A stretch of 64,000 bases of DNA from Phaeobacter gallaeciensis (GCF_001678945.1 NZ_CP015124.1:930001-994000), one strand, 5' to 3'. Shown: positions 8,557 to 17,325, numbered from the stretch's first letter. Made by a program: numbers and translations. Notes: a model not told the origin generated them from the letters alone.

Positions 8557-9987
8557 TTACAGCCCCTTGGCGCGGTAGCTGGCTGCGACTTTTTCGATCG
8601 AGACCAGATAAGCGGCAGTGCGCAGGTCCATCACGTCGTCGCGGTCATGCCAGACCTCGCGCATCGACTGATAGGCGATACGCATGGTATCATCGAGGCC
8701 GGAACGCACCAGCTCCAGCTCATCGGCACCGCGCAGATACCTCTGTTTGAAATCCGGGCTTGGCGACCAAGTCTTGCCCAGCGCCTCGCTCAGGCTCTCC
8801 ATCTGGTCCACCACCAGTTGGTGACGCGCCTCTTCCTGACGGCGCTGCATACGGCCAAAGCGGATGTGGCTGAGGTTCTTGACCCATTCAAAGTAAGAGA
8901 CCGTCACGCCGCCCGCGTTGGCGTACATGTCGGGAATGATCACCGTACCCTTGTCGCGCAGCACCTCATCCGCACCGGCGGTGACCGGGCCATTGGCGGC
9001 CTCAATGATCAGCGGCGCCTTGATGCGGGCTGCATTGGACATGTTGATGACACCTTCCAGCGCCGCCGGGATCAGGATGTCGCAGTCCTGCTCCAAAAGC
9101 GCGGCACCATCGGCGGTATGGGTGGCGTCGGGATACCCGGAGATGCCGCCATGTTTGACGATCCAGTTGCGCACGGCCTCCACGTCCAGCCCCTCTTCGC
9201 GGTGCAGGGCACCGTCGCGTTCGATGATCCCGGTAATGAGAGCACCATCTTCCTCGCTCAGGAACTTGGCGGCGTGATAGCCCACGTTGCCAAGCCCCTG
9301 CACAATGACGCGCTTGCCATCGAGGGTGCCCGACAGGCCCGCCTTGGCAATATCCTCGGGGTGACGGAAGAACTCCCGCAGGGCGTATTGCACGCCGCGC
9401 CCCGTTGCCTCGACCCGGCCAGCGATCCCGCCAGCATTGAGGGGCTTGCCGGTGACGCAGGCACGAGAGTTGATATCGGTGGTGTTCATGCGCGCATACT
9501 GGTCGGCAATCCAGGCCATTTCGCGTTCACCGGTGCCCATGTCGGGCGCCGGAACGTTCTGGCTGGGGTGGATCAGATCGCGTTTCGCCAACTCATAGGC
9601 AAAACGGCGGGTGATCAGCTCCAGCTCGTGCTCTTCGTATTCGCGCGGATCGATGCACAGACCGCCCTTGGAGCCACCAAAGGGCGCTTCGACCAGGGCG
9701 CACTTATAGGTCATCAGCGCCGCCAGCGCCTCGACCTCGTCCTGATTGACGCCCATGGCATAGCGGATACCGCCCTTGACCGGCTCCATATGTTCGGAAT
9801 GCACCGAGCGATAGCCGGTGAAGGTATGGATTTTGCCGCGCAGGCGCACGCCAAACCGCACCGTGTAGGTCGCGTTGCAAACCCGGATCTTTTCCTCAAG
9901 CCCCGGCGGCAGGTCCATGATGGAGACCGCCCGGTTGAACATCAAATCGACGCTCTCGCGGAAACTGGGTTCGTTCTGGCTGCTCAT
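8557..9987 (-). CDS. gdhA: Glu/Leu/Phe/Val-type dehydrogenase, probably glutamate dehydrogenase
   Basis: A 476-residue member of the hexameric amino-acid dehydrogenase family, which interconverts glutamate and 2-oxoglutarate plus ammonia with NAD(P). The N-terminal catalytic domain carries the substrate-binding lysine region YKCALVEAPFGGSKGGL. PAPDMGTGEREMAW follows, then the Rossmann domain with VIVQGLGNVGYHAAKFL. The start chosen is the ATG at 9985-9987 with a GGAGA ribosome site 8 bases upstream; a longer in-frame start at 10047 lacks one. The length is about 50 residues above small bacterial GDHs, in line with the family branch common in marine alphaproteobacteria. Cofactor preference cannot be read safely. 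The gene stands alone between its own terminator and a divergent Tad-type operon. Confidence 0.88.
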   Translation of the reverse strand: MSSQNEPSFRESVDLMFNRAVSIMDLPPGLEEKIRVCNATYTVRFGVRLRGKIHTFTGYRSVHSEHMEPVKGGIRYAMGVNQDEVEALAALMTYKCALVEAPFGGSKGGLCIDPREYEEHELELITRRFAYELAKRDLIHPSQNVPAPDMGTGEREMAWIADQYARMNTTDINSRACVTGKPLNAGGIAGRVEATGRGVQYALREFFRHPEDIAKAGLSGTLDGKRVIVQGLGNVGYHAAKFLSEEDGALITGIIERDGALHREEGLDVEAVRNWIVKHGGISGYPDATHTADGAALLEQDCDILIPAALEGVINMSNAARIKAPLIIEAANGPVTAGADEVLRDKGTVIIPDMYANAGGVTVSYFEWVKNLSHIRFGRMQRRQEEARHQLVVDQMESLSEALGKTWSPSPDFKQRYLRGADELELVRSGLDDTMRIAYQSMREVWHDRDDVMDLRTAAYLVSIEKVAASYRAKGL

Positions 9988-10329
9988 GCTCGCTTCTCCG
10001 TGCTTTATTGCGCGACTCGTGATGAAACTTAAGGCAACTCTATGCACGGATGTTTAAGGCATGCGACCTTTTTGACCATTCCCATCCAAAAGAATCATCT
10101 TCGCAACTTTTGGTCAGCGATTCGCTCTTTGGTCTAATCGGCACTTTTTCCCAAACCGAAACAATCTACCGCCCCTCACCTAGCATTGATTAAGCGGATG
10201 GTAACAATTGTTAAGGTTTTACCCCTGTCGTGCCCCATTTCCGCCATCTTCCCCAAGCAATCATAAACGCCAGCCACCAAAATCCGAAGACCGTCGTCCG
10301 AAACAGAACGGGCATAGGGGATGTGTAAT
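9988..10329. other. Divergent promoter region between gdhA and the TadG-like operon
   Basis: The 342 bp separate two divergent genes. The part from about 10060 to 10230 is clearly AT-richer than its surroundings and should hold both promoters. It contains a CtrA-like box (annotated separately) and a 12-bp perfect palindrome TAACAATTGTTA at 10202-10213. No gene is seen. Confidence 0.6.
10190..10205 (+). promoter_or_regulatory. Possible CtrA binding site upstream of the TadG/TadE operon
   Basis: TTAA-N7-GTAAC differs from the CtrA consensus TTAA-N7-TTAAC by one base. It lies 125 bp upstream of the VWA gene start and next to the palindrome at 10202-10213. CtrA control of surface appendage genes is common in this group, but this single site is only suggestive. 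Confidence 0.35.
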
Positions 10330-11985
10330 ATGAGTGTGCGTCGCAGAGCCGCAAAAGATATCAGTAAGGACGTCCTGACCCGGCAGATGGCCCGGATGCG
10401 CGCCTTTGCACGGGATGACAGCGGTGCCATGGCCGCGCCGACCATCTTCTTCTTTCTGGCGATGCTGGCCGTTGGCGGCATCGGCATCGACCTGATGCGG
10501 ATGGAGCGCGACCGGACGGTTCTGCAGTACACTCTGGACCGCGCGGTGCTGGCGGCTGCCGATCTGGACCAGCCACTGGCCCCCGAAGTGGTGGTGCAGG
10601 ATTACCTGAGCAAAGCCGGAATGGAAGAATACTATCAACCGCCTGAGGTGTCGCAGGGGCTCGGCTACAAGAGTGTCGAAAGCACAATCAACACGACCTT
10701 CAATGCCCACCTGCTGAAGTTCTCTGGTGGCAGTGACATGCCGATGTACGCAAATTCGCGCGCCGAAGAGACCATCGGCAGCGTAGAGATTTCCATGGTG
10801 CTGGATATCTCTGGCTCAATGAACTCGAACCGGCGGCTGATCAACCTCAAGTCCGCCGCGCATAGTTTCATCGATCAGATCACCCAGAACACCAATACAG
10901 ACAACCTGTCGATCTCGATCATTCCCTATGCCACCCAAGTCAACGCGGGCGAAGCGCTTCTGAGCAAGTACAACGCAGGCTTCGATGACCTTCCGGCAAG
11001 CGAATGGAACTACTCGCACTGCGTGAACTTCGTCTACGATCAATACGCCAAGACAACGCTGGACCCGGCCGAGCGGCTGGAGCGCACAGCGCATTTCGAC
11101 CCGTTCACCTATTCTGAGAACATGATCGCCCGCCCGGTCTGCCCGACACGTGACGGATCGGCCATCCTGCCCTTCACCAACGATCCAACCACCCTGCACA
11201 ATTACATCGACGGGCTGACAGCCTGGGGCAATACCTCGATCGATATCGGCATGAAATGGGGCTCCGCCCTGCTGGACCCGACCGCGCGGCCGGTGGTCAA
11301 CGCACTGATTGACGATGGCGAGATCGAAGCGCAGTTTTTGAACCGCCCGACCGAGTACAACAACGGCGACACGCTGAAGATCATCATTCTGATGTCCGAT
11401 GGCGAGAACACCAACCAATACATGATGAACCCTTCGCGCCGCAGCACCATGTCAGATGTCTGGTACAACGCTGAAACTGGGCGCTACTCCGTCTACCACT
11501 CCAATGGCACGAAAAATTACTACTGGCCGCACAAGAACGACTGGTACGACCATCCCTACGGCAATGGCACCCACACTGTATGCGATTACTACTACGGCAA
11601 TCCCTACAACTGCAGAGATGAGGCGGAGCCCGGTACAGCCGTGCAGCTGAAGTACCATGAGCTGTTCGCGCGGGCCTCGCTCGCATGGAACGCGCGCTAC
11701 AACTACGAGTTCAGTTCCAGCGCCTGGGCAGACTGGTACAATGCCGGAACGTATTTCCACAATCGCGTAGCCAAAGACCAGCACACCAAGAATATCTGCG
11801 ACCGCACCCGGGACAAGGGCGTGATGATCTACACCGTTGGCTTCGAAGCACCGCGCAACGGGACTCGCGTGCTGGAAGACTGCGCCAGCTCGCCCGCACA
11901 TTTCTTTGATGTGGACGGGCTGGAAATCTCCGAGGCCTTTGCCTCGATCGCCACCTCCATCCGCCAGCTGAGGCTGACCCAATGA
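10330..11985 (+). CDS. TadG-like pilus-assembly protein with von Willebrand factor A domain
   Basis: A 551-residue envelope protein. An N-terminal basic segment (RQMARMRAFARDDSGAMAAP) leads into one membrane helix (FFFLAMLAVGGIGIDLM, about 39-57), the arrangement of TadE/TadG pseudopilins. The exported part is a VWA domain with MIDAS motif DISGSM at 159-164. It is interrupted after MSDGENTNQYMM by a segment very rich in Tyr, Trp, Asn and His (nt 11456-11630). The end, MIYTVGFEAP...DCASSPAHFFDVD, is typical of TadG-like VWA proteins. Start: the ATG at 10330 has AGGGG 9 bases upstream, whereas the in-frame ATG at 10321 abuts that site. It overlaps the next gene by 4 bp (ATGA). The core tad machinery (cpaF, tadB/C) is not in the window. 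Confidence 0.82.
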   Translation: MSVRRRAAKDISKDVLTRQMARMRAFARDDSGAMAAPTIFFFLAMLAVGGIGIDLMRMERDRTVLQYTLDRAVLAAADLDQPLAPEVVVQDYLSKAGMEEYYQPPEVSQGLGYKSVESTINTTFNAHLLKFSGGSDMPMYANSRAEETIGSVEISMVLDISGSMNSNRRLINLKSAAHSFIDQITQNTNTDNLSISIIPYATQVNAGEALLSKYNAGFDDLPASEWNYSHCVNFVYDQYAKTTLDPAERLERTAHFDPFTYSENMIARPVCPTRDGSAILPFTNDPTTLHNYIDGLTAWGNTSIDIGMKWGSALLDPTARPVVNALIDDGEIEAQFLNRPTEYNNGDTLKIIILMSDGENTNQYMMNPSRRSTMSDVWYNAETGRYSVYHSNGTKNYYWPHKNDWYDHPYGNGTHTVCDYYYGNPYNCRDEAEPGTAVQLKYHELFARASLAWNARYNYEFSSSAWADWYNAGTYFHNRVAKDQHTKNICDRTRDKGVMIYTVGFEAPRNGTRVLEDCASSPAHFFDVDGLEISEAFASIATSIRQLRLTQ

Positions 11986-12518
11986 TCCGCCACATGCATA
12001 CCGCCCTTACGCGTTTCCGCCGTCAGGACGACGGCAGCGCCACGCTGGAATTCGCCATCATCATCCCGGCCTTCCTGATGATCCTGATGTCCACCGTTGA
12101 GCTGGGTCTGGTCAATATCCGCCAGTCGCAGCTGGAGCGGGCACTGGATCAGACGGTACGCGAGCTGCGCCTTTCAACGGGCGAACCGGCGCAACATGAC
12201 GCAATCCGCGACCGTGTATGCGACCTGTCAGGTTTCATCGAGAATTGTGCCACCTCCCTGCGTCTGGAGATGGTCAGCCAGGATCCCTTTAACTGGACCG
12301 GCATCAACCCCGAACCCGACTGTGTCAGCCGCATCGAAGACGTGCAGCCAGTGCGCACATTCACAAACGGGCAGTCAAACGAGCTGATGCTGATCCGCGC
12401 CTGCATGAAATTCCGTCCGATTTTCTCCGATTGGGGGCTGGGCGGAGATCTGGGCAAGGATGCGGACGGCCGTGTCAGCCTTTTTGCCGCGTCAGCCTTC
12501 GTTCAGGAACCGAGGTAA
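11982..12518 (+). CDS. TadE-like pseudopilin
   Basis: A 178-residue protein with the TadE signature near the N terminus: basic start RFRRQDDGSATLEFAIIIP, where the Gly-Ser and the Glu five residues later resemble a prepilin-type processing site. A hydrophobic helix (AFLMILMSTVELGLV) follows. The rest is predicted extracytoplasmic, with four Cys (VCDL, ENCAT, DCVS, RACMK) that may pair. Its start overlaps the stop of the VWA gene (ATGA), and its stop is 3 bp before the next TadE-like gene, so the three form one operon. Confidence 0.82.
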   Translation: MIRHMHTALTRFRRQDDGSATLEFAIIIPAFLMILMSTVELGLVNIRQSQLERALDQTVRELRLSTGEPAQHDAIRDRVCDLSGFIENCATSLRLEMVSQDPFNWTGINPEPDCVSRIEDVQPVRTFTNGQSNELMLIRACMKFRPIFSDWGLGGDLGKDADGRVSLFAASAFVQEPR

Positions 12519-12521
12519 GCC

Positions 12522-13118
12522 ATGTTCAAAGCCCTGCGTCACCGCCTGAAATCCTTCTGTCGCGACAGCGAAGGCTCGGTCTCGGTTGAATTCGCGCTTT
12601 ATGCGCCGCTTCTTCTGGGAACCTTTGCGGCCTTTTACACCTTCTTTGATGCCTTCCGGCAGGAAAGCATGAACCTGAAGGCGGCCTACACGATCTCAGA
12701 CCTGATCTCGCGCGAGACCAATTATATCAACGACACCTATCTGGACAGTATGTACGCCATGGCCGGGCTGCTGATCCGCGGTGACAGCTCGCTTGGAATG
12801 CGGGTATCTGTCGTGCGCTGGGATGAAGCAGACCAAAGCTATTACGTGGACTGGTCCAAAGTGCGCGGTGGTGGCTACGAGGAATGGACCGATGCCACCA
12901 TCCATCTGGTTAAGGACGATCTGCCGTCGATGCCCGATCAGGAGCGCGTGATCCTGGTGGAAACCAACAACACAGTGGAACCGGCCTTCCGCATCGGCAT
13001 TCCGACGATGGACATCAACAATTTCGTCTTCACCCGCCCGCGTTTTGCGCCGCAGGTCGTCTTTATCGAAGACAAGGCCAACGGCAACAGCCATAACGAC
13101 AATTCGATGGGCCTCTGA
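12522..13118 (+). CDS. Second TadE/TadG-like pseudopilin
   Basis: A 198-residue protein starting MFKALRHRLKSFCRDSEGSV, with the prepilin-like stretch SEGSVSVEFALYAPLLLGT and one membrane helix, followed by an exported domain without cysteines. It resembles the gene just upstream in architecture but not closely in sequence. It is the last gene of a three-gene operon encoding one large VWA-bearing and two small pseudopilin-like proteins. This is the usual trio of minor Tad components, here away from the main locus. Confidence 0.78.
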   Translation: MFKALRHRLKSFCRDSEGSVSVEFALYAPLLLGTFAAFYTFFDAFRQESMNLKAAYTISDLISRETNYINDTYLDSMYAMAGLLIRGDSSLGMRVSVVRWDEADQSYYVDWSKVRGGGYEEWTDATIHLVKDDLPSMPDQERVILVETNNTVEPAFRIGIPTMDINNFVFTRPRFAPQVVFIEDKANGNSHNDNSMGL

Positions 13119-13166
13119 ACCCGCCTCTGGCCGGAACGGGTTAGTCAGATAACAACAGGAGAGAAC

Positions 13167-13187
13167 GCGCGCTCTGTGTCAGCGCGC
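13167..13187. terminator. Hairpin between two convergent genes
   Basis: Perfect 7-bp arms GCGCGCT / AGCGCGC with a 7-base loop lie between the TadE-like gene and the oppositely oriented small membrane-protein gene, 0-50 bp from either stop. There is no T-tract on either side, so it may stop transcription weakly or only stabilise the transcripts. Confidence 0.4.
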
Positions 13188-13679
13188 TCAGCCCTCTAGG
13201 TCAGCACCCATATCGCGCCGGGCGATCATGGCCGCCAGGATTTCCGACATAGCCTTGCTTTGCGAGCCCGGCGTCACCCCACCAATTCCGATCCGGCGCC
13301 CCATGCGCCACCAGAGGCCTGGCATCCAGGCGCGGGAACCCGGGGTTTTCCGGCGCATCAGAAACCCGTTCGAAGGCTTGAAGGCAAAGAAACCGCGATC
13401 GATGGTTTCGATATCCGCAACCCGTGCAATCTCGGTCCCGTCCGTGCAGCGCAACACCTCTTCAGTGAGCTCGATCCGATAGGCCGTCGCCTGCCACATG
13501 CGCACCGCCAGCCACAGGGCGGCGCAGCCAACCACCAGAAGAAACACCAACCATGCTGCCGAGGGCGGCGTGGAAAAGGCCACGTAGATCAGGATAATCC
13601 CCACCGAAGCCAGCATCCCTACTCCCATGACACGCCGGGGACCGGATGCCTCGATCTTTGCCACCACCTCGTCATTCAT
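13188..13679 (-). CDS. Small membrane protein of unknown function
   Basis: A 163-residue product from the ATG at 13677-13679 (GGAGA ribosome site 7 bases upstream); in-frame codons extend to 13790 but lack a ribosome site. Two adjacent hydrophobic helices (GMLASVGIILIYVAFS and WLVFLLVVGCAALWLAVRMW) are followed by a soluble PH-like segment (TAYRIELTEEVLRCTDGTEI ... IETIDRGFFAFKPSNGFLM). That pattern occurs in bacterial membrane proteins of unknown role. It is divergent from the pirin gene. I do not assign a family. Confidence 0.7.
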   Translation of the reverse strand: MNDEVVAKIEASGPRRVMGVGMLASVGIILIYVAFSTPPSAAWLVFLLVVGCAALWLAVRMWQATAYRIELTEEVLRCTDGTEIARVADIETIDRGFFAFKPSNGFLMRRKTPGSRAWMPGLWWRMGRRIGIGGVTPGSQSKAMSEILAAMIARRDMGADLEG

Positions 13680-13873
13680 GCGCCTGTCTCCTGCACTGTG
13701 CTCTAGCGCGGCATAGCCTGAAATGGCGCAGGCGAACAGCCCTGCGATGCAATGCGACCCTCGGCGGGCCGGTATTGCGCATTTGCGCACAGTGCCTCTC
13801 CCACCATCGTGATTTGCGGGCAGCCCAAACCCCTCTATCTGTACATCAAAGCGAAAAGGCCAGGAGACTCCAA

Positions 13874-14785
13874 ATGTCCATCAGACCGATTGTCGAGACC
13901 CGCAACGCCATGCCGACCATGGAAGGCGCCGGTGTAAAGCTGCACAGGGCCTTTGGATTTCATGACCCCAGCGAACTGGATCCGTTCCTGCTGTTCGATG
14001 ACTTCCGCAATGAGCACCCGCAGGACTACATGCGCGGTTTTCCCTGGCACCCCCACCGCGGTATCGAGACCATCACCTATGTGCTCTCTGGCACCGTGGA
14101 GCACGGCGACTCGCTTGGTAACACCGGCACGCTGGGCGCTGGTGACGTGCAATGGATGACAGCGGGATCCGGTATCCTGCACCAGGAGATGCCCAAGGGA
14201 AACATCAACGGCCAGATGCACGGTTTTCAGCTGTGGGGCAACCTGCCCTCCAGCCAGAAGATGACCGATCCGCGCTATCAGGATGTCGAAGGCAAGGAGA
14301 TCCCCGAGATCATCGACGATGACGGCACCCGCGTCAAAGTCATCGTCGGCGAATTCTGGGGCAAGACCGGCCCGGTGGATGGCATCGCCGCAGACCCGCA
14401 GTATCTCGATATCTTTGTCCCCGCCGGGGTCAAGAAGACCTTCAAGATCGACACCTACCGCCGCGCCTTTGCCTATATCTTCGAAGGTCAAGGCGCCTTT
14501 GTGGATGCATCCCGCCCACAGGGTGTTCTGCTGGAAAAAGAAGTGGCAGGCGAAGAGCTGCACATTCGCGACATGTCCGGCGACCGCACGCTGGTGCGTT
14601 TTGGCACTGGCGAAGAGATCACCGTTCAGGCCGGTCCCGAAGGGCTGCGCTTCCTGCTTATTTCCGGCGCGCCGATCGAAGAGCCGGTGGCGTGGCATGG
14701 CCCGATCGTGATGAATACCCAAGCCGAGCTGCGTCAGGCCTTCCGCGATCTGAACAACGGCACCTTCATCAAACCGGCGCACTGA
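13874..14785 (+). CDS. Pirin family protein
   Basis: A 303-residue bicupin. The N-terminal cupin carries the metal-site motifs FPWHPHRGIETITYVLSG and GSGILHQEMP of pirins (His, His, His, Glu set). The C-terminal cupin is typical (YRRAFAYIFEGQGAF). Bacterial pirins include quercetin 2,3-dioxygenases and proteins that bind metabolic enzymes; which applies here cannot be told. The start at the ATG 13874 has AGGAGA 9 bases upstream; codons before it are in frame but continue through an intergenic, divergent promoter region. The gene runs toward a TetR regulator gene with 53 bp between stops. Confidence 0.9.
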   Translation: MSIRPIVETRNAMPTMEGAGVKLHRAFGFHDPSELDPFLLFDDFRNEHPQDYMRGFPWHPHRGIETITYVLSGTVEHGDSLGNTGTLGAGDVQWMTAGSGILHQEMPKGNINGQMHGFQLWGNLPSSQKMTDPRYQDVEGKEIPEIIDDDGTRVKVIVGEFWGKTGPVDGIAADPQYLDIFVPAGVKKTFKIDTYRRAFAYIFEGQGAFVDASRPQGVLLEKEVAGEELHIRDMSGDRTLVRFGTGEEITVQAGPEGLRFLLISGAPIEEPVAWHGPIVMNTQAELRQAFRDLNNGTFIKPAH

Positions 14786-14838
14786 GCCCGGCCCCTACCC
14801 TGCCTCCGATCCATCCGGGGGCAGGCCAAACCGGCGGA

Positions 14839-15426
14839 TCAGGCCGCGACGGCCTTGCGTACCATGTCCCAGTAGATCGTCTCGACCTCCTGCAACGACA
14901 GGCGGCCGCCGGTGCGATACCAGGTCATGACACCATTCAGCATCGCGATTACCGCCAGCGTTGCGATCTTGGTGTCAGGGATCCGGAACACCCCCTCCTC
15001 CACGCCTTGCTTCAGCACCGCCTCTAGCGCGTCCTCATAGTTGCGGCGCATGGTTTCGATGACGGCGAAGTTCTCATCTGACAGGTTGCGCAGCTCCATG
15101 TAGGCGATGAAGACCGCATCTGGCCGCTCCATATGGAAGCGAATGTGAAAGCGCACGAAACGTTCCAACTCCCCCAGCGCGCCCTCCACCGCTGGATCCG
15201 CCTGCCAAGCCTCCATCAACTCACTCATGTGGCGCTGCATCAGGCTGAACAGCAGGCTTTGTTTGTCCGGCGTATAGTTATATAGCGCCCCGGCCTGCAC
15301 CCCGACCTCTGCCGCGATCTGGCGCATCGACACGGCGGCGTAGCCATGCTGTGCAAACAGCCGCAGCGCCGCCGCCTGAATGCGCGGGCCGGTGATATCG
15401 GAGTGTGAGCCTTGAGTACGTGCCAT
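14839..15426 (-). CDS. TetR/AcrR family transcriptional regulator
   Basis: A 195-residue regulator. The N-terminal HTH is clear (AALRLFAQHGYAAVSMRQIA, then AEVGVQAGALYNYTPDKQSL). The C-terminal ligand domain is all-helical, as in regulators of lipid and acyl-CoA metabolism. Start chosen: the ATG at 15424-15426, whose product opens MARTQGSHSDITGPRIQ; the upstream in-frame part runs across the probable operator at 15441-15456. No strong ribosome site is visible. It is divergent from the lipoprotein/hom region. No catabolic target gene is adjacent on the other side, so the ligand is unknown. Confidence 0.88.
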   Translation of the reverse strand: MARTQGSHSDITGPRIQAAALRLFAQHGYAAVSMRQIAAEVGVQAGALYNYTPDKQSLLFSLMQRHMSELMEAWQADPAVEGALGELERFVRFHIRFHMERPDAVFIAYMELRNLSDENFAVIETMRRNYEDALEAVLKQGVEEGVFRIPDTKIATLAVIAMLNGVMTWYRTGGRLSLQEVETIYWDMVRKAVAA

Positions 15427-15440
15427 GCGTTCAAAGCTAA

Positions 15441-15456
15441 CTGAACATTTGTTCAG
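15441..15456. promoter_or_regulatory. Palindromic operator, probably for the TetR regulator
   Basis: CTGAACA-TT-TGTTCAG is a perfect 16-bp inverted repeat, 14 bp upstream of the tetR start codon and within the region shared with the divergent lipoprotein gene. Its size and position suit autorepression by a TetR dimer. Confidence 0.65.
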
Positions 15457-15553
15457 ATAAAAGCCCCGCTTGTGCCCTTGTCTGCAATTGTGCATCAAGG
15501 AGCCACGCGTAAGCGAGAAGGACCCGCCTGATGCTTCAACTCTCCGTGAACCG

Positions 15554-15823
15554 ATGATGCCTCTGCGCCTTGCCCATATCTCCTTTCTTGGCCTGCTGTC
15601 TGCAGCAATCGCGGTTGCGGCCTGTACCCGGGTACCGGAAATCGAGGACAGACTGTCGCCGGATATGCGCTCGGCCAGTTATCCGCCGCTCCTGCCCGTA
15701 GACCAGTTGGTTACCCCTCTGCCGGTCCCCGAAGAGCAAAGCAGCGATCTGGAGCAGGAGATGGCGGCCCGCACCGCGCGCCTGCAGGCCCGGGCAGAAG
15801 AGCTCAGGAAAGCGCAGAACTGA
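15554..15823 (+). CDS. Small lipoprotein of unknown function
   Basis: An 89-residue product with a lipoprotein signal peptide: MMPLRLAHIS, a hydrophobic core, and the lipobox V21-A-A-C24. The mature protein (CTRVPEIEDRLSPDM...) is about 66 residues. It ends in a charged probable coiled coil (DLEQEMAARTARLQARAEEL). Two adjacent ATGs (15554 and 15557) are possible starts, and the ribosome site is weak. In-frame codons extend back to 15470 but overlap the promoter region shared with tetR. It lies 135 bp before hom. I recognise no function. Confidence 0.6.
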   Translation: MMPLRLAHISFLGLLSAAIAVAACTRVPEIEDRLSPDMRSASYPPLLPVDQLVTPLPVPEEQSSDLEQEMAARTARLQARAEELRKAQN

Positions 15824-15958
15824 GCCATTTGCGCCTCTGACGCCACCCTTTCCATTTTCTGATACCGCTTTCCGGCGCCACTCGGTCCGGCGCCGTTGCA
15901 CCGCTGCGCCGAACCCGCTAAGGCGGGGCAAAGATTATGTGACAAAGGATCTCCAGCT

Positions 15959-17245
15959 ATGACAGAGCCGCTTCGCCTTGGGATTGCAGGTTTGGGCACG
16001 GTCGGCGTCGGCGTGGTAAGAATCATCCGCCGCCAGGCCGAACTGCTGGAGGCGCGCACAGGCCGCCCTGTTGTGATAACCGCTGTATCAGCCCGTGACG
16101 CGACCAAGGATCGCGGCGTTTCGCTGTCCTCCTATGCCTGGGAAACCGATCCCGTGGCGCTGGCAAAACGCGACGATATCGACGTTTTTGTCGAACTGAT
16201 GGGCGGCCACGAAGGCGCTGCCAAAGAGGCGACGGAGGCGGCGCTGGCCGCTGGCAAGGACGTTGTCACCGCAAACAAGGCGCTGCTGGCGATCCACGGT
16301 CAGGCTCTGGCCGAACAGGCCGAGGCCGCAGGCCGCGTGATCCGTTTCGAAGCCGCCGTCGCAGGCGGTATCCCGGTGATCAAATCCCTGACCGAGGGCC
16401 TTGCCGGCAACGAAATCACCCGCGTCATGGGCGTGATGAACGGTACCTGCAACTACATCCTGACCCGGATGGAGCATTCCGGCCTGCCTTATGAGACGGT
16501 CTTCAAGGAAGCCGACGATCTGGGCTATCTCGAAGCTGACCCGACGCTGGACGTGGGCGGCATCGACGCCGGGCATAAACTCGCCCTGCTGGCCGCGATT
16601 GCATTTGGCACCAAACCCGCCTTTGACGATGTGCAGCTGGAAGGCATCCAGCGGATCGCCATCGAAGACATCCGCCACGCCGCCGACATGGGCTTTAGGA
16701 TCAAGCTTCTGGGCGTCGCGCAGACCTCTGCCCGCGGGCTGGAACAGCGCATGGCGCCTTGCCTGGTGCCCGCGAATTCGCCGCTGGGCCAGCTGGAAGG
16801 CGGCACCAACATGGTCGTGATCGAAGGCGATGCCGTCGATCAGATCGTGCTGCGCGGCCCCGGCGCCGGTGAAGGCCCGACCGCCAGCGCCGTGCTCGGC
16901 GATATCTGCGATATCGCGCGGGGTCTGCGCATTGCTACCTTTGGTCAGCCCGCCGCCACCCTGCAGGAAGCGCCCTCGGCCATGTCCGGCCTGCCCGCGC
17001 CCTATTATCTGCGCATGGCGCTTCAGGACAAACCCGGTGCCCTGGCCAAGGTTGCCGCGGCGCTTGGCGATGCTGGCGTATCTATCGACCGGATGCGCCA
17101 GTACGGCCATTCCGAAACAATCGCCCCGGTTCTGATCGTGACCCACAAATGCACCAGCGCCATGCTGGACGATGCCCTTGCCGGTCTGGCAGCCACCGGC
17201 GTCGTCGATGGCGCGCCTGTGGCCCTGCGTATCGAAGAACTCTGA
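15959..17245 (+). CDS. hom: Homoserine dehydrogenase
   Basis: This enzyme reduces aspartate semialdehyde to homoserine, the branch point to threonine and methionine. The 428 residues begin MTEPLRLGIAGLGTVGVG (Rossmann motif). The catalytic domain includes GVMNGTCNYILTRM and ADPTLDVGGIDAGHKLALL. An ACT domain at the C terminus (PYYLRMALQDKPGALAKVAA) indicates feedback control by threonine, as in other Hom enzymes of this length. The start is the ATG at 15959, after an AAGGAT-type ribosome site. It is followed by glpX and recJ in the same direction, an order common in Rhodobacteraceae. Confidence 0.96.
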   Translation: MTEPLRLGIAGLGTVGVGVVRIIRRQAELLEARTGRPVVITAVSARDATKDRGVSLSSYAWETDPVALAKRDDIDVFVELMGGHEGAAKEATEAALAAGKDVVTANKALLAIHGQALAEQAEAAGRVIRFEAAVAGGIPVIKSLTEGLAGNEITRVMGVMNGTCNYILTRMEHSGLPYETVFKEADDLGYLEADPTLDVGGIDAGHKLALLAAIAFGTKPAFDDVQLEGIQRIAIEDIRHAADMGFRIKLLGVAQTSARGLEQRMAPCLVPANSPLGQLEGGTNMVVIEGDAVDQIVLRGPGAGEGPTASAVLGDICDIARGLRIATFGQPAATLQEAPSAMSGLPAPYYLRMALQDKPGALAKVAAALGDAGVSIDRMRQYGHSETIAPVLIVTHKCTSAMLDDALAGLAATGVVDGAPVALRIEEL

Positions 17246-17288
17246 GGCGACGCCCTGCCCTCATCCAGAAGGCAGAACCATGAAATAC

Positions 17289-17325
17289 CGCGCGGAATGG
17301 CCACGGAACTGGTCCAATCCGCGCG
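17289..17325 (+). terminator. Long imperfect hairpin between hom and glpX
   Basis: Perfect 8-bp outer arms CGCGCGGA / TCCGCGCG, with partial pairing inside, begin 44 bp after the hom stop. No T-tract follows. It could act as a hom terminator, a processing signal or an RNA-stabilising element. Confidence 0.4.
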
